Shown one piece after another: positions 1 through 10,754 of a stretch of 64,000 nt of DNA. Origin of the DNA: Aedes albopictus (Eukaryota > Arthropoda > Insecta > Diptera > Culicidae); the NCBI RefSeq assembly GCF_035046485.1, contig NC_085138.1, forward strand, positions 341,384,263 to 341,448,262. Reading direction: 5' to 3'. A program made the translations under genes and the position numbers. The notes under the pieces were generated by a model. It saw only the letters and a program-made list of their open reading frames with translations. It was not told the origin of the DNA and ran no database searches. Numbering within the stretch: the first letter of the stretch is position 1; each line of letters starts with the position of its first letter.

Positions 1-330
1 GTTGGTAACCATGTGTTTTATTGGCACTGCTTTCTATATAGGAGATTTGCCCTTCTTTATTTAACAGGCTGTTCTTTCTAGTTACAACGTTGCATATTTG
101 ATCGCTGGCATAACTAATAACTTTATCTGACCATTTTTGTTCTCTTGAAAATGGGTTGTTCTTTCTGGTCGAAAGAACAACCCCTTTCTAAAGAAGGGAA
201 AACACCAGATAGAAATCATAAATTTGGAGCGAATCAATTCTGTAACGATACATTGTTGGAAAGAACAGACTGTACATTGAAGAAGGGCAAATCTCCTATG
301 CAGTTAGCAGTTCAACTATACAAATGCACC
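1..330. repeat. Degenerate tandem repeat (GGCTGTTCTTTC family)
   Basis: Diverged units share blocks such as GGAGATTTGCCCTTCTT and GGCTGTTCTTTC followed by a GTT-rich spacer, roughly every 100 bp. The same blocks recur at about 56.3-57.9 kb. The open frame over 145-333 looks like a by-product of the repeat. No known transposon family is recognised. Confidence 0.55.
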
Positions 331-620
331 TAGAACTGCCTTTGACGAAAAGGAAGAACAATTTGTTACTGAAAAGCCAGTCAAAATATATCCATTCGGC
401 TCAACGATGCTGGCTCTACATTGTAAAGTGAACTGAAACGAGAATCTGAGTTCCATTCATTTATTAAGTTCTACAATCTTGAAAAAAAATATAAAAAAGT
501 TTTAAGGCTCGATTTTCTGGAAATTGATCATCAACTGATAAAATTAGTCGTAATAAGAATCAAAAAAACCAGATCATGTTTAAAGATTCTAAAATATCTC
601 TTCTGGTTTTCCTAGAATTG
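331..620. other. AT-rich stretch, nothing recognised
   Basis: AT-rich sequence with no long open frame, no TIRs and no similarity that I can see to other parts of the window. Confidence 0.4.
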
Positions 621-747
621 CCTTTCCGGGAAATTAGGCATTCCGGGAAATTAGGCATTTCGGAAAATGAAGCATTCCGGAAAATGGTTTTCCGGGAAAT
701 GGGGTATCCGGGAAATGATTTCCGGGAAATGTCTTTCCGGGAAACAG
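621..747. repeat. TTCCGGGAAAT minisatellite
   Basis: About nine imperfect units of 13-16 bp built on TTCCGGGAAAT. A second block of the same unit lies at 58290-58400, again next to the GGCTGTTCTTTC repeat, so the two repeats travel together. The minus-strand open frame here encodes only repeats and is not a gene. Confidence 0.75.
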
Positions 748-1137
748 TATAAAACCGCTGTACAAGTGTTTCTTGGGCGGCTTTGATGAAAAATCGAAAC
801 CGAAAAAGTTAATGACAGAAAACCAGTTTTTCTTGAACCATCCTAAGCTTATTAAGAAAAACATCTCTAGATCGGTCAATTTTACAGCTACATAAAAACT
901 GTCTTCAACAAACTTGCTCAAAATTGATAGATCTACAACTTTCCCGAAGAATGTATATAGGGGAACTTACGTATTTTCGGCAGCTTTGTTCTCTTCTTCA
1001 TGGATTTTTTTAATCTGTTGATCTCAGCGTTAGCCTCAAATCCTTGCCAACCAAGCTGAGTTATATGTACAAAATTCAGGCAATTAAGCAAACAAAAACC
1101 CCCCATAACGAAGAGAACAAACCTGCCGATAATACCC
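748..1137. other. Intergenic, nothing recognised
   Basis: No open frame with family resemblance and no paired inverted repeats were seen. It runs up to the (GA)-rich tail of the SINE that follows. Confidence 0.35.
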
Positions 1138-1424
1138 TTTGTCTCTCTCTCTCTTCTTGGCGTAACGTCCTCATTGGGACAATGCCTGCTTCTCAGCTTA
1201 GTGTTCTATGAGCACTTCCACAGTTATTAACTGAGAGCTTCCTCTGCCAATGACCATTTTGCATGCGTATATCGTGTGGCAGGCACGAACATACTCTATG
1301 CCCAAGGAAGTCAAGGAAATTTCCTTTACGAAAAGATCCTGGACCGACCGGGAATCGAACCCGTCACCCTCAGCATGGTCATGCTGAATACCCGTGCGTT
1401 TACCGCCTCGGCTATATGCCCTTT
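1138..1424 (-). mobile_element. tRNA-derived SINE (copy 1)
   Basis: On the minus strand the head at about 1422-1345 contains an A box (TAGCCGAGGCGG) and a perfect B box (GGTTCGATTCC) about 50 bp apart. These are the internal promoter of an RNA polymerase III SINE. A ~180-bp body and a GA-rich tail follow (the CTCTCTCTCTC run at 1141-1153 on +). Near-identical copies lie at 17643-17910 and 35095-35368, with fragments at 62418 and 63925. It is not a functional tRNA because the arms do not close into a cloverleaf. Confidence 0.8.
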
Positions 1425-1855
1425 GTCATCCTAGTTATTTTTGCATTTTTTTTTATTTAATAAAAAAGTTTTGTTTCCAATTTCTTTGAAAATATGGACC
1501 ACCCTAATTTACATATACATTGGAAAGAGGCCCTTATTATTGGGAACACCTATGTAGAAGACCATATTTGTCTAAAAATACATTTGAAGGCATTGAATTC
1601 ATCTTTCCTCGTAAATTTGGTATGGAAGCTAATTTAGAAATTAGTAATATGCCATGAGGCGTTAGGCGAGGTGCAAGAATGAATTCGATCATTATTGGTC
1701 GGTGCTTGGAGAGACGGAAATTAGATTAAAACCTCACATAGTTGATTACCATCTGTGAAAATTTCATTCAAATTGGTGTAGACATACAAGTTATGATTAT
1801 GCATAAATAATACACGAAAAATATTAAGATTCATAGGAGTCTTTGAAGGGCTTTA
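1425..1855. other. Unclassified AT-rich DNA
   Basis: Poly-T rich at the left, otherwise no coding frame and no paired inverted repeats. Nothing recognised. Confidence 0.35.
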
Positions 1856-2120
1856 CCACAGACAAACAGACGTAATACCTTGAACGATTTTCATGGAAAT
1901 CCATCGCCCAATTCACACTACCATCACCTGGTGGAAAAGTTGCACGAATCACTGTGTTGTGCAATATCGTCAACAGAAGGTGCTAGTGTGAAACGTCAAA
2001 CGCATAGAAAAACGATGCGCGCGCCTCTGGTTGTGAAAGCCACAACTATGAAAATTTAAAATGATCGTTTAAAGCGTGGTCGACGGAAATTTCGCAAGTG
2101 TTACGTCTGTTTGTCTGTGG
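1856..2120. mobile_element. 265-bp TIR element (MITE)
   Basis: The ends are inverted copies: CCACAGACAAACAGACGTAA at the left and its complement at the right (2101-2120). The flanks repeat CTTTAC, giving a 7-9 bp target duplication whose exact edge is blurred by the GG/CC ends. There is no coding capacity. Confidence 0.8.
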
Positions 2121-2129
2121 CTTTACCGA

Positions 2130-3165
2130 GGGCTTCACAATGGGTTTCAGGGCATTTCAAAGAGTTTCTCGGGATTTTAGGAACGTTTTAAGGGCATTCC
2201 GAACACTTTTAGGAGCGTTTGGTAGCATTTCCTGGTGGAGCCTCGTAGCCGTGCGATTAGGGTCACCAAGCTTCTAATCGCACCATGTTATGGGGTGAGG
2301 GTTCACCCGTATCCACTGGTGCATGATCTGTGTGTCCGTTGTCTAGTCGAAACTTAGTTCAGTCTGTGCAGCCGCTGGCTGAAGACGGTGTCCGTGTTTT
2401 TTTTTTTTTTCTTTTATTTCAGGGACACTTCAAGGGGTTCACGTTTTCATGGAGTTTCTGGATACTTTGAAAGGCATACCACGGGATTTCAGCGGTATTT
2501 CAAATTGATTACGGGGATTTTAAGAGCGTCCCAGTTTCAGAGGCGTTTCACGGTATATCAAGAGCGTTTCAATAAGTTTTTCGGGAAGGGTCTCACGAGT
2601 TTATTGGCGTTCAGGGGTATTTCAAAGGGTACGGGGATTTCAGGAGCGCAGTATGAGGTTCACCAGAGACCCCCTGGAACCTCCTCGTAGCTCCCTGAGA
2701 CCCCTTTAAACGCTCCTGAGACATCCCTTAAATATTCCCCCTTATAAGGAGGTAATCCGGAAACTTCCGTGGACCCTTTAAAGAGCTCCCCTTGAAGAGT
2801 CAATGAGATTTTTGGTTCTCCTGAAATGCCCCTAAGATCCCCTTGAACATCTCTTGAACCACCTGAAGCGCCCCAGAGACCCCCTAACGCCTCTTGAAAC
2901 CCCCGGAAACCCTTCGAGTTTCCCTGAAGCCTCCTGAGGTTCTTGAAATGCCCCCGAGAACCCCCTGAAACCTCTTCAAGCCCCCTGGGACTCCCTGAAA
3001 AGCTGAGAGCTGCAGGTACTCCCTGAAACCCACTTGGACTCCATGGAGCACCCTTCAGACCCACTGAAACACCCCTAGCAGCCCCTAGAACAAGCCTGAG
3101 ACCTCCTGAAGCGCCCCTGAGACCCCCTGGTACCTTCTTGAAACTCCATGCGATCCAATTCAATT
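2130..3165. repeat. Degenerate array, inverted halves
   Basis: From 2130 to about 2650 the sequence repeats variants of GGGATTTCAGGAGCGTTTC. From about 2660 to 3165 it repeats the complementary type, CCCTGAAACCTCCTGAG. The block is therefore a loose inverted pair of minisatellite arrays with a SINE-like insertion at 2235-2410. The 167-residue minus-strand frame at 2660-3163 is rich in G, S, E and L and is a product of the repeat. Confidence 0.55.
2235..2412 (+). mobile_element. SINE-like, tRNA-derived sequence
   Basis: A B-box-like GGGTTCACCC at about 2299 and an upstream TAGCCGTGCG that loosely fits an A box precede a run of 13 T at about 2398. The look is that of a tRNA-headed SINE inserted in the surrounding array. 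The cloverleaf is incomplete, so it is not called a tRNA gene. Confidence 0.4.
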
Positions 3166-3624
3166 CAGTTCAATTCGCTTTATTTTAGAGACTTTCAGCC
3201 TTGGGCTGGTTCATGAGGTCCACTGAAACCGTTAAAAGTGTACAAGAAGGGGCTATATTTATATCCGGCGCCACTGTACTGCAATCATTCTTGCAGAAGA
3301 GAAAACGTGCAAGCAAATCGACGAAAATTCGAATAATAAACACGTTCTTTATAGTATGGTACGATTAAACTTTTATTTCCTCCGTTATCGGTAGTTCCCG
3401 GGTCAATTCCGTTCGCTTTCGGTGTTGGCCTGTTCACTACGTTGCCTGCTGGGTGTCCGCCGGTTAATCACACAGAAACACAGATTTCTTGAAACACTTC
3501 TGAGTGTAAATCGTGAATAAGCTTAATATAAAGAACTGCAGGAAACATCTGAATTATCCTCGGATGTAAACAAACTTTGTTAAAGTCATGTGAACAGATT
3601 CAAGCTTGAACATGGTTTACCCAA
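3166..3624. other. Intergenic, nothing recognised
   Basis: It starts with a TTCAATTC-rich patch and continues as unique-looking DNA. No exon-like frame, TIR or tandem repeat was identified. Confidence 0.3.
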
Positions 3625-3791
3625 GGGATCATTCAAATATTACGTAACGCAAAATTTGACAATTTTGGATCCCCTCCTAACCCCACGTAACAACTTTTGT
3701 ATGAGAATTTTTGAAATTTTGTATGAAGCGTAACGCAGCGCCAGACTCCCTCCCTCCCCTCTCAGCGTTACGTAATATTTGAACGAACCCC
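3625..3791. mobile_element. 167-bp TIR element (MITE)
   Basis: The left end holds TTCAAATATTACGTAACGC and the right end its complement. Each TIR is about 26 bp and starts with GGG. The interior is short and non-coding. The flanks share CAA. Confidence 0.75.
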
Positions 3792-4216
3792 AAGGATTTA
3801 CCACTTATTTGAGAGAGTACAAAGAGTCCGGAGAAAAGAGAAACCCGAATGGCAAATGTGAAAGAAAATTTAATTCTCTTTCAGATGCGCTTAGATCCGG
3901 TAGGTACTTACGAACAATTTATGTGATTAATTTGAGGAGCTCTTGCTATGCCTCTGACGGGCGATCTTCCGGATTGTTTGTTAGCTGGCCAATCCGGTAT
4001 CTATCGGCGTGGGCATCAAGAACGATGATCAGGTATCAGTAGGTCGGCTCAAGAGGCAGGTTTATGTGAACAAACGATTTTCCCCTTATCTCACCAAGCG
4101 CCTCTACAATGGGGGTAATCCGAATGGATCATTGAATCCGACTTTTCCGCTACTCATCGCTTCAAAACAACAGCGCCACCGTCTATGGGTGGTAACACAG
4201 TGACAGCAGTTGAGTT
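3792..4216. other. Unclassified DNA
   Basis: Two short open frames start at 3779 and 4009 but neither resembles a known family. No repeat boundaries were found. Confidence 0.3.
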
Positions 4217-4701
4217 ACGTCAAACACACAAGGCTACGGTGGTGCTATCTGTTCATTTTATAGCGGCCGTTTGGGTTATTTTAGTGATCCATTAGCCTAT
4301 AATGAATCATCCATTTTCAGTTTCTCACAGTGTTTAAGGACAGACTTGTTAAAATCCCAAAATGGCCGCCACAATGGCCGACTTTGGCACCTACTCACGA
4401 TTTCGAGCGCACAAATCTCTTCGTAAACAAAACCAGCGCACCTGATCTTCTTATTTTAAGCTTATTATTATGCGTTGCGCGAAAATTTGTACGCGCAAGC
4501 GCCCATACATCTCCGCCTGTAAGCAAAATCATTTCGGTGTTTTCGGCGCAGTATTCCTTGGCCAATTCGCGCACTTATTGTAGAAGACACCATAACGATT
4601 AAACATACCAGCGGAGGTCTATTAGCGATTTTGCACCTTTTTCGCTCTCTATTTTCTTGCAACGGGTAATACAAGTGAGCAAGAACAGAATAATCAAATT
4701 C
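4217..4701 (+). mobile_element. Foldback-type element, left part, interrupted
   Basis: From ACGTCAAACACACAAGG onward this matches 10268-10540 at high identity, including the inner TIR beginning TTAAGGACAGACTTG at 4334. The match stops at 4466, where a 204-bp element is inserted, and resumes at 4671 until about 4701. The right arm is missing, so the copy is truncated. Confidence 0.7.
4467..4670. mobile_element. 204-bp element nested in foldback copy
   Basis: Removing 4467-4670 restores exactly the uninterrupted sequence seen at 10510 (CTTATTACAAGTGAGC). Its ends are imperfect inverted repeats, ATTATGCGTTGCG against ATTACCCGTTGCA. No obvious target duplication remains. Confidence 0.6.
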
Positions 4702-4739
4702 GGCTGTTCGAGTCCGTATGAAGTTGGTCATCAATATTA

Positions 4740-5020
4740 ACTTCTTTTCTCGATCAGCCTAGATAGCTGTGTAGTGTCGGTAGCGATTGTCTCAATTGGC
4801 TAAGAATAACACTACGGACCGCCTGTTCCGGTGGTAAGAATCCACCAACAGGTGACCCCTAATTCATGGTGTGATGCGGCTTTATGCTTACCGTGCCTAG
4901 GAATGAATGGCTAGGGGGGTCTAATAAAAACCTAACCGCTAACGGAGCCTGTGGAGTACCAGGGCGCCCTCCACAGTATGTAGCCTACTGCACTAACCGG
5001 AGCAATGGTGCAGTGGACCT
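4740..5020 (+). other. Possible LINE 5' UTR fragment
   Basis: The stretch shares the phrase CTAAGAATA-CACTAC and a similar overall layout with 35630-35660, upstream of the R1-like gag. It could be an orphan 5' UTR of an R1-like LINE. The evidence is weak and no coding sequence follows. Confidence 0.3.
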
Positions 5021-5392
5021 TGCACGGAGAGACGAAACTACCCAAAAGTGGGTTCTTTCCACCCAACTTCGGGGTTGCGTGCGTCAAGCCAATTTTGAGT
5101 TGATGGAATCGATGTTTTTGTTGGGTTGTTCCCGCTTGCTTCCATGTGAATAAAATACCTAATTTTAAGTTTTTTCAACTCAACCGAAATTTTGACTAGG
5201 TTGTATTCACTCAAATTTGAGTACTGTGCTAGAAACTCAGTTTTGGCTTGACGCACGGAACTGCAAAAGTTGGGGTGTTTCTCTCTTCATTCTCTGACAA
5301 CAATAGAAAGAGCGCATGAAAAGGGAGATGAAAAAGAACTCAAAATTGAGTTTAAAAGTACCTATTTTTGAGTTTTTCAGTTTCTCCGTGTG
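5021..5392. mobile_element. TIR element, CACGGAG family (copy 1)
   Basis: The outer ends are TGCACGGAGAGACGAAACT and, inverted, CACACGGAGAAACTGAAA. The interior carries many ACTCAAATTTGAGT-type motifs. A 386-bp relative with the same ends lies at 58452-58837. It is non-coding. Confidence 0.65.
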
Positions 5393-5473
5393 TGTTTCTC
5401 CGAGACAATCAGCTGCCCTTCTTTAGTCTCACTTGAGGCTAAATAAGGGCGGGATTATGAAGATGTTGTTAAT

Positions 5474-5802
5474 GAATTAAATGCTTTGACTGTTTTCCTA
5501 CTCTCCGCATCGACCAACGTGGCGCTAGCTTCTATGCGCGAAAGATCGCTAAAAGTAAATCGCAAAAATATTGTATGGCGAATAGCACCTAATAGCGTAT
5601 TTCCCGAAGTGTAACACATTATTCGAAAAAAATATTTGGTAGCGGTTGTGCACAATGATGACCGGTTTGGTGCCTACCAAATATTTTTTTCGGTAAAAGC
5701 TTTCCATTTCGAGAAATTCGAATTTAAATGCTTTTCGCCATACAAAATAAAATGATTTTACTCCTGTTGAGCAACATTGAACGCACTCCCTGCCGGTAAT
5801 CC
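5474..5802 (+). mobile_element. ~326-bp element, copy 1 of 3
   Basis: It starts GAATTAA and ends GTAATCC, flanked on each side by AT (TTAAT before, ATTAG after). The core CTCTCCGCATCGACCAA and GTTGTGCACAATGATGAC are shared with 6251-6565 and 6905-7230. Short CAATG/CATTG complementarity occurs at the ends. It has no coding capacity. Confidence 0.7.
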
Positions 5803-6250
5803 ATTAGTTTAAATTTTCACCTATATGGTTTCGCATTATGCGATTTACACACCTCGCCTTTGGCGTTTTCCAATCGATACCGATTTGGTTTTATTGTTGC
5901 TGTTCTTTGTTGTGCTGTTGTTGCGAAGAGTTTAATCTTACCTAGTTTGGGTAGTGGCTACGGTTAAGATAGCTCAGATCAATCTTCAGCATAAAAGGAC
6001 AGCAACGATCAATCTTTGCAGACTTATGCAAAATGATACAGCCCAAGTGGCCTTGGTTGGTACAAGAACCTTACTTTCGTAAGGGAAATTTCTATCTAGG
6101 AAACCTTGTGAACCCGGTGTTTGCCACTTTCAGTAAACATGAAATGGCAAACTCGCGTGTCATGCCTCGAGCCTGTGTGCTTGTCAACAACGCAATAGTT
6201 GCTACACTCATCTCTGAACTAATCACCAGAGATGTATGTGCTATCACAAT

Positions 6251-6565
6251 GAATTAACTACATCGGCTGTTTTCATACTCTCCGCATCGACCAATGTGGC
6301 GCTAGTTTCTATGCGCGAAAAATCGCTAAAAGTAAATCGCAAAAATAGTGTATGGCGAATAGCATGTAAAGGCAAATTTATCGAAGTGGAATACATTATT
6401 CGAAAACATATTTGGTAGTGGTTGTGCACAATGGTGACTACCAAATATTTTTTCAGTAAAAGCTTTCTATTTCAAGTAATTCAAGTTTAGATGCTTTTCA
6501 CCATACAAAATAAAATTGATTTACTACTGCTGATCAACTGTGGGTGTGCGCCAAGCGGGTAGTCC
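6251..6565 (+). mobile_element. ~326-bp element, copy 2 of 3, in LOA
   Basis: It is inserted in the endonuclease region of the LOA-type LINE. The LINE reading frame stops at 6250 and resumes after 6565 with the segment that leads into the LPHDD motif. The flanks are CAAT on the left and ATTG on the right, as for copy 3. Confidence 0.8.
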
Positions 6566-6904
6566 ATTGATGTATCTGTTGGAAACCTCAACAGGAAATA
6601 CGTCTATTGTTCTGTGTATTTACCGCATGATGACCCATCCCCTACGGATGCTTTCAAACAAGTCATCGCATACTGCACTTCAAAAGGCCTTCCGCTAATT
6701 GTTGGCAGTGATGCTAATGCTCACCATATCATCTGGGGCAGCTCAGACATTAACTTGAGAGGCTCCAGTTTGATGGAGTACTTAAGCAGTACAGATCTTG
6801 CATTACTTAACATAGGCAACCGCCCAACCTTCATGGTATCTGCTAGAGAGGAAGTATTAGATATAACGCTTTGCTCTAGCAGAATTAGTCACGAGCTGAC
6901 CAAT

Positions 6905-7230
6905 GAATTAACTACATCGGCTGTTTCCTACTCTCCGCATCGACCAATGTGGCGCTAGCTTCTATGCGCGAAAAATCGTTAAAAGTAAATCGCAAAAATA
7001 TTGTATGGCAAATACCATCTAACGGCAAATTCTTCAAAGTGGAATACATTATTCGAAAAAATATTTGGTAGTGGTTGTGCACAATGGTGACAACTATTAA
7101 GCCTACCAAATATTTTTTCGGGAAACGCTTTGTATTTCAAATAATTCAAGTTTAGATGCATTTCGCCATACAAAATTAAATTGATTTACTCCTGCTGATC
7201 AACTGTGGCTGCGCGCACAGCGGGTAGTCC
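6905..7230 (+). mobile_element. ~326-bp element, copy 3 of 3, in LOA
   Basis: It interrupts the same LINE again. The endonuclease frame reads to 6904 (ending HELTN) and resumes at about 7231 with WHVSDEESLSDHRY. The left flank is CAAT and the right flank ATTGG, so the empty site reads CAATTGG with an AT duplication. Confidence 0.8.
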
Positions 7231-10200
7231 ATTGGCATGTGTCAGATGAAGAATCTTTATCTGACCATCGCTACATTTTTTTTTGAACATTTAAATGTTA
7301 CTTCGCAAACATTGCGTTTCAGGAATCCCCGGTCAACAAACAGGGATCTTTTTACTGATTTGGTTGCGGCCAAATTTCATGGATACTCACCATCCATTGA
7401 CACTCCAAGTGATTTAGATTATGCCGTTGATACTACAACGACCTTCATCATGGAAGCTTTTGAAGAAGCATGCCCTCTACGGTCTGTGAAGATCACAAGA
7501 GGAACCCCTTGGTGGAACTCTGATCTGGCTAAACTCAGGAAACAATGTAGAAAGAGTTGGAACAGACGACGTTCGGCTGGTTCGGAGGCTTTCAGGTCGG
7601 CTCGCAAGGCCTACAGGAAAGCTCTCCGGTCTGCTGAACGATCCGGCTGGAAAAACCTTTGTACAAATGTTTCCAGCTTTAGTGAAGTCAGTCGGTTAAA
7701 CAAAATCCTTGCGAAATCTAAGGATTTCCGGGTGAACGAACTTCGTTTGCCAAATGGCGATCTGATTTCCTCTGATGAGGAAGTTCTGGAATGCTTATTC
7801 AGCACACACTTCCCTGGATGTGTGGATATTACATCTTCGGATGATGCTGATGTCTTTTCTTGTAGTTATGATTCTTTAGCTTCGGCTCGGAGTATTGTAA
7901 CTATAGAATCGATTGAGTGGGCTCTTAATAGCTTTGCTCCTTTCAAATCTCCTGGGGCAGATGGGATTTATCCTATTTTGCTTCAGAAGGGATTTGATTA
8001 TTTCAAACATGTTTTGAAAAAACTACTTGTTTGCAGTTTTGCTACAGGGTATATTCCCAAATCCTGGAGGGATATTACTGTAAAGTTTATTCCGAAAGTG
8101 GGTCGTGCGTCGTATGAAGAACCAAAGAGTTTCAGACCTATCAGTTTGACCTCTTTTCTTCTGAAATGCTTAGAACGCATTGTGGATCATCACATCCCTG
8201 ATGTTCATCTGGCCAACGTGCCTCTTCATGTGAACCAACATGCCTACCAATCTGGTAAGTCCACTGTGACTCTTTTACACAAGGTTGTTTACGATATCGA
8301 GAAAGCATTCGCTCAAAAGCAATCTTGTTTGGGTGTTTTCTTAGATATCGAGGGTGCCTTTGACAACGTGCCTTTCGATGCCATATTGGAAGCCGCACGG
8401 AGTCATGGTATATCTCCAATGATTTCCAATTGGATTCATCAAATGCTCAAAACCGATATCTCTTCTCGACATTGCGTCTAGCAGGGATTAGGAAATTGAG
8501 TGTTTGTGGATGCCCCCAAGGGGGAGTCTTATCACCGCTTTTGTGGAATCTCGTAGCAGATTCGCTATTGAGGCAACTCAATAATAGCGGTTTTCCTACT
8601 TATGGTTTTGCCGACGACTACCTAACATTCTTGATTCCAAGCTTTCCTGGACACCTCACATTGAGTTCAGAATCAAAAAAGCTTGTATGGCCTTCGGGCA
8701 ATGCCGGCGTACTTTTGGTACAACTTGGGGTCTAAAACCCAAGTATATCAAATGGATTTACACAACTGTGGTTCGGCCAATATTGGCTTATGGATGTCTT
8801 GTGTGGTGGCAAAAGGGTGAAGTGAGAACGGTCCAATCAAAATTAGGCCATCTCCAAAGGATGTGCTTAATGGCGATGTCTGGAGCGTTCTATTCAACTC
8901 CTACGGCAGCACTAGAAGTTCTCTTTGACGTTGCCCCACTACACATTCATCTCAAACAAGAAGCCCTTTCTTGCACTTACCGGTTACGGGTACTCGGTCT
9001 ACTAGAGGTAACTCCTGTGAACCGCACATCAACACACACCTCGTTGTTTCCACTTTTAGTGAATTGGGACAAAATTGTCCTTGCTCCAAGTGATCTTACA
9101 ATTGCTTGTAATTTTCCATATAGGACATTTTCCACGAAATTCCCTTACCGGGAAGAGTGGACATCTGGTTATCTGGAAAGAAGTATTTCAAATGGCATCG
9201 TATGTTACACTGATGGCTCCCTTCTCGAAGGTCGAGCAGGTGCTGGTGTTTATTCTCGTGAGCTAAGGCTGTATCTGTCTTACTCACTTGGTAGACACTG
9301 CACCGTTTTTCAGGCCGAAATCTTTGCTCTTATGTGCGGAGTGCAATCAGCACTTCAGCAGCACGTAATGGGCAAAGTAATATACTTCTGTTCAGATAGC
9401 CATGCTGCTATGAAAGCACTTGCTTCGGCCAACTCCAGGTCGAAGATAGTTATCGCTTGTCGAACTCAAATCGAGGAGCTGAATTCAGCTAACGCTGTTC
9501 ACCTTCTATGGGTACCTGGTCATTCTTCCATTGCTGGAAATGAATTGGCTGATGAGTTAGCTCGCTCTGGAGCATCACATGACTTCATTAGCCCTGAGCC
9601 AGCTATTCCGATATCGAAGTGTTGGATTAAGCTTCAGATTCACACCTGGGCTGTCACTCAACACAGACAATATTGGAATAGTTTGGAGTCATGTCGTCAA
9701 ACCAAATTGTATAGTGCTGAGCCATCTCTACGGGTGGCGAAGTATCTAACTAATCTGTCTAAGCAGAATTGCAGCATGCTGGTCAAAGCATTGACTGGCC
9801 ACTGCCGACTCAGCTATCATATGGCGAATATTCAGCAAGCTGATTCATTTGCCTGTGATAGCTGTGAAACCGATTATGGAACTTCGTATCATTTGATATG
9901 TAGCTGTTCAGTTTTCGCGCAACTGCGTTTCCGAGTGAAACTGACTTCAGAAACCTGAATCTTCAGGATATTCTGTTGTTCTTAACCCGCTGTGGTAAAG
10001 AGCTATAGGCTCTCTTTCGCTTTATGCGTTATTACAGTGCCCTTTTCAGGGCGCTGTTTGAACCCATTGTGGTACGCTTGTGCGTTAGTACCCTCTTCCA
10101 GGGTATTTTTCCTATTTCCCTACCTGTCCCTATCCCCATCCAAATCCTTTTTCCTTCCTTTTCCCTCAGCTCAGGTAGATGATGAAATAGGCTGTTATTT

Positions 10201-10267
10201 TGGCGATGGCACAAATGTCCCAAATGGAGGATAACGTGCCTCTGGAGCCGGCCTTCTGATACCTGAT

Positions 10268-10754
10268 ACGTCAAACACACAAGGCTACGGTGGTGCTATC
10301 TGTTCATTTCATTGCGGCCATTTGAGTTATTTTAGTGATCCATTAGCCTATAATGAATCTTCCATTTTCAGTTTCTCACAGTGCTTAAGGACAGACTTGT
10401 TAAAATCCCAAAATGGCCGCCACAATGGCCGACTTTGGCACCTACTCACGATTTCGAGCGCACAAATCTCTTCGTAAACAAAACCAGCGCACCTGATCTT
10501 CTTATTTTAAGCTTATTACAAGTGAGCAAGAACAGAATAATAAAATTCACTGTTGTTTGAAACTTGCTTCTTGAAATTTGTGCGTCTGTAGTTCTGTTGC
10601 ACTGTTGAAGATGGGATTTCAAAACGTTTGTCCTTAAACACTGTGAGAAACTGAAAATGGAAGATTCATTATAGGCTAATGGATCACTAAAATAACTCAA
10701 ATGGCCGCTATGAAATGAACAGATAGCACCACCGTAGCCTTGTGTGTTTGACGT
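10268..10754. mobile_element. Foldback element at centre of inverted LOA pair
   Basis: Both arms, 10268-10411 and 10611-10754, are inverted copies starting ACGTCAAACACACAAGG. Within them lies an inner TIR element at 10385-10637 with ends TTAAGGACAGACTTG and, inverted, TTAAGGACAAACGTTTTG. TTAA at both ends would fit a piggyBac-type target but could be part of the TIR. Related sequences lie at 4217-4701 and 28306-28543. The centre is non-coding. Confidence 0.7.

Larger units (their letters stand above)
5960..9957 (+). pseudogene. LOA-type ORF2 (EN-RT-RNase H), broken
   Basis: The endonuclease segment carries VQEPY, LPHDDPSP, GSDANAHH and SDHRY. The reverse transcriptase, from about 7740 to 8628, carries the APFKSPGADG block, the LDIEGAFDNV block with the first catalytic Asp, and FADDY with the catalytic pair. 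Directly after FADDYL the sequence jumps to LDSKLSWTPHIEFRIKK-like sequence in another frame, so part of the thumb is missing. The RNase H (about 9190-9570) keeps YTDGS, the AE pair, CSDS and ELADELA. A Cys/His tail follows. It cannot encode a full-length protein as it stands. Confidence 0.85.
5960..10267 (+). mobile_element. LOA/Lian-like LINE, defective
   Basis: A non-LTR retrotransposon with, in order, an AP endonuclease, a reverse transcriptase and an RNase H. The presence of RNase H places it in the LOA or I groups, and Lian of Aedes is the closest type I know. It has a frameshift near 6058, two inserted elements (6251-6565 and 6905-7230), and an internal deletion with frameshift near 8628. 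A short deletion in the C-terminal Cys/His region at about 9930 is shown by comparison with its inverted partner. No gag ORF is visible upstream. The 3' end lies close to 10267, where the foldback element begins. Confidence 0.85.

Noticed and set aside
1345..1422. Possible tRNA gene (A and B boxes)
   Set aside because: The same sequence with the same flanking body occurs three times, and the arms do not form a cloverleaf; it is a SINE head.
2660..3163. 167-residue frame on the minus strand
   Set aside because: Low-complexity translation of a degenerate repeat; no family resemblance.
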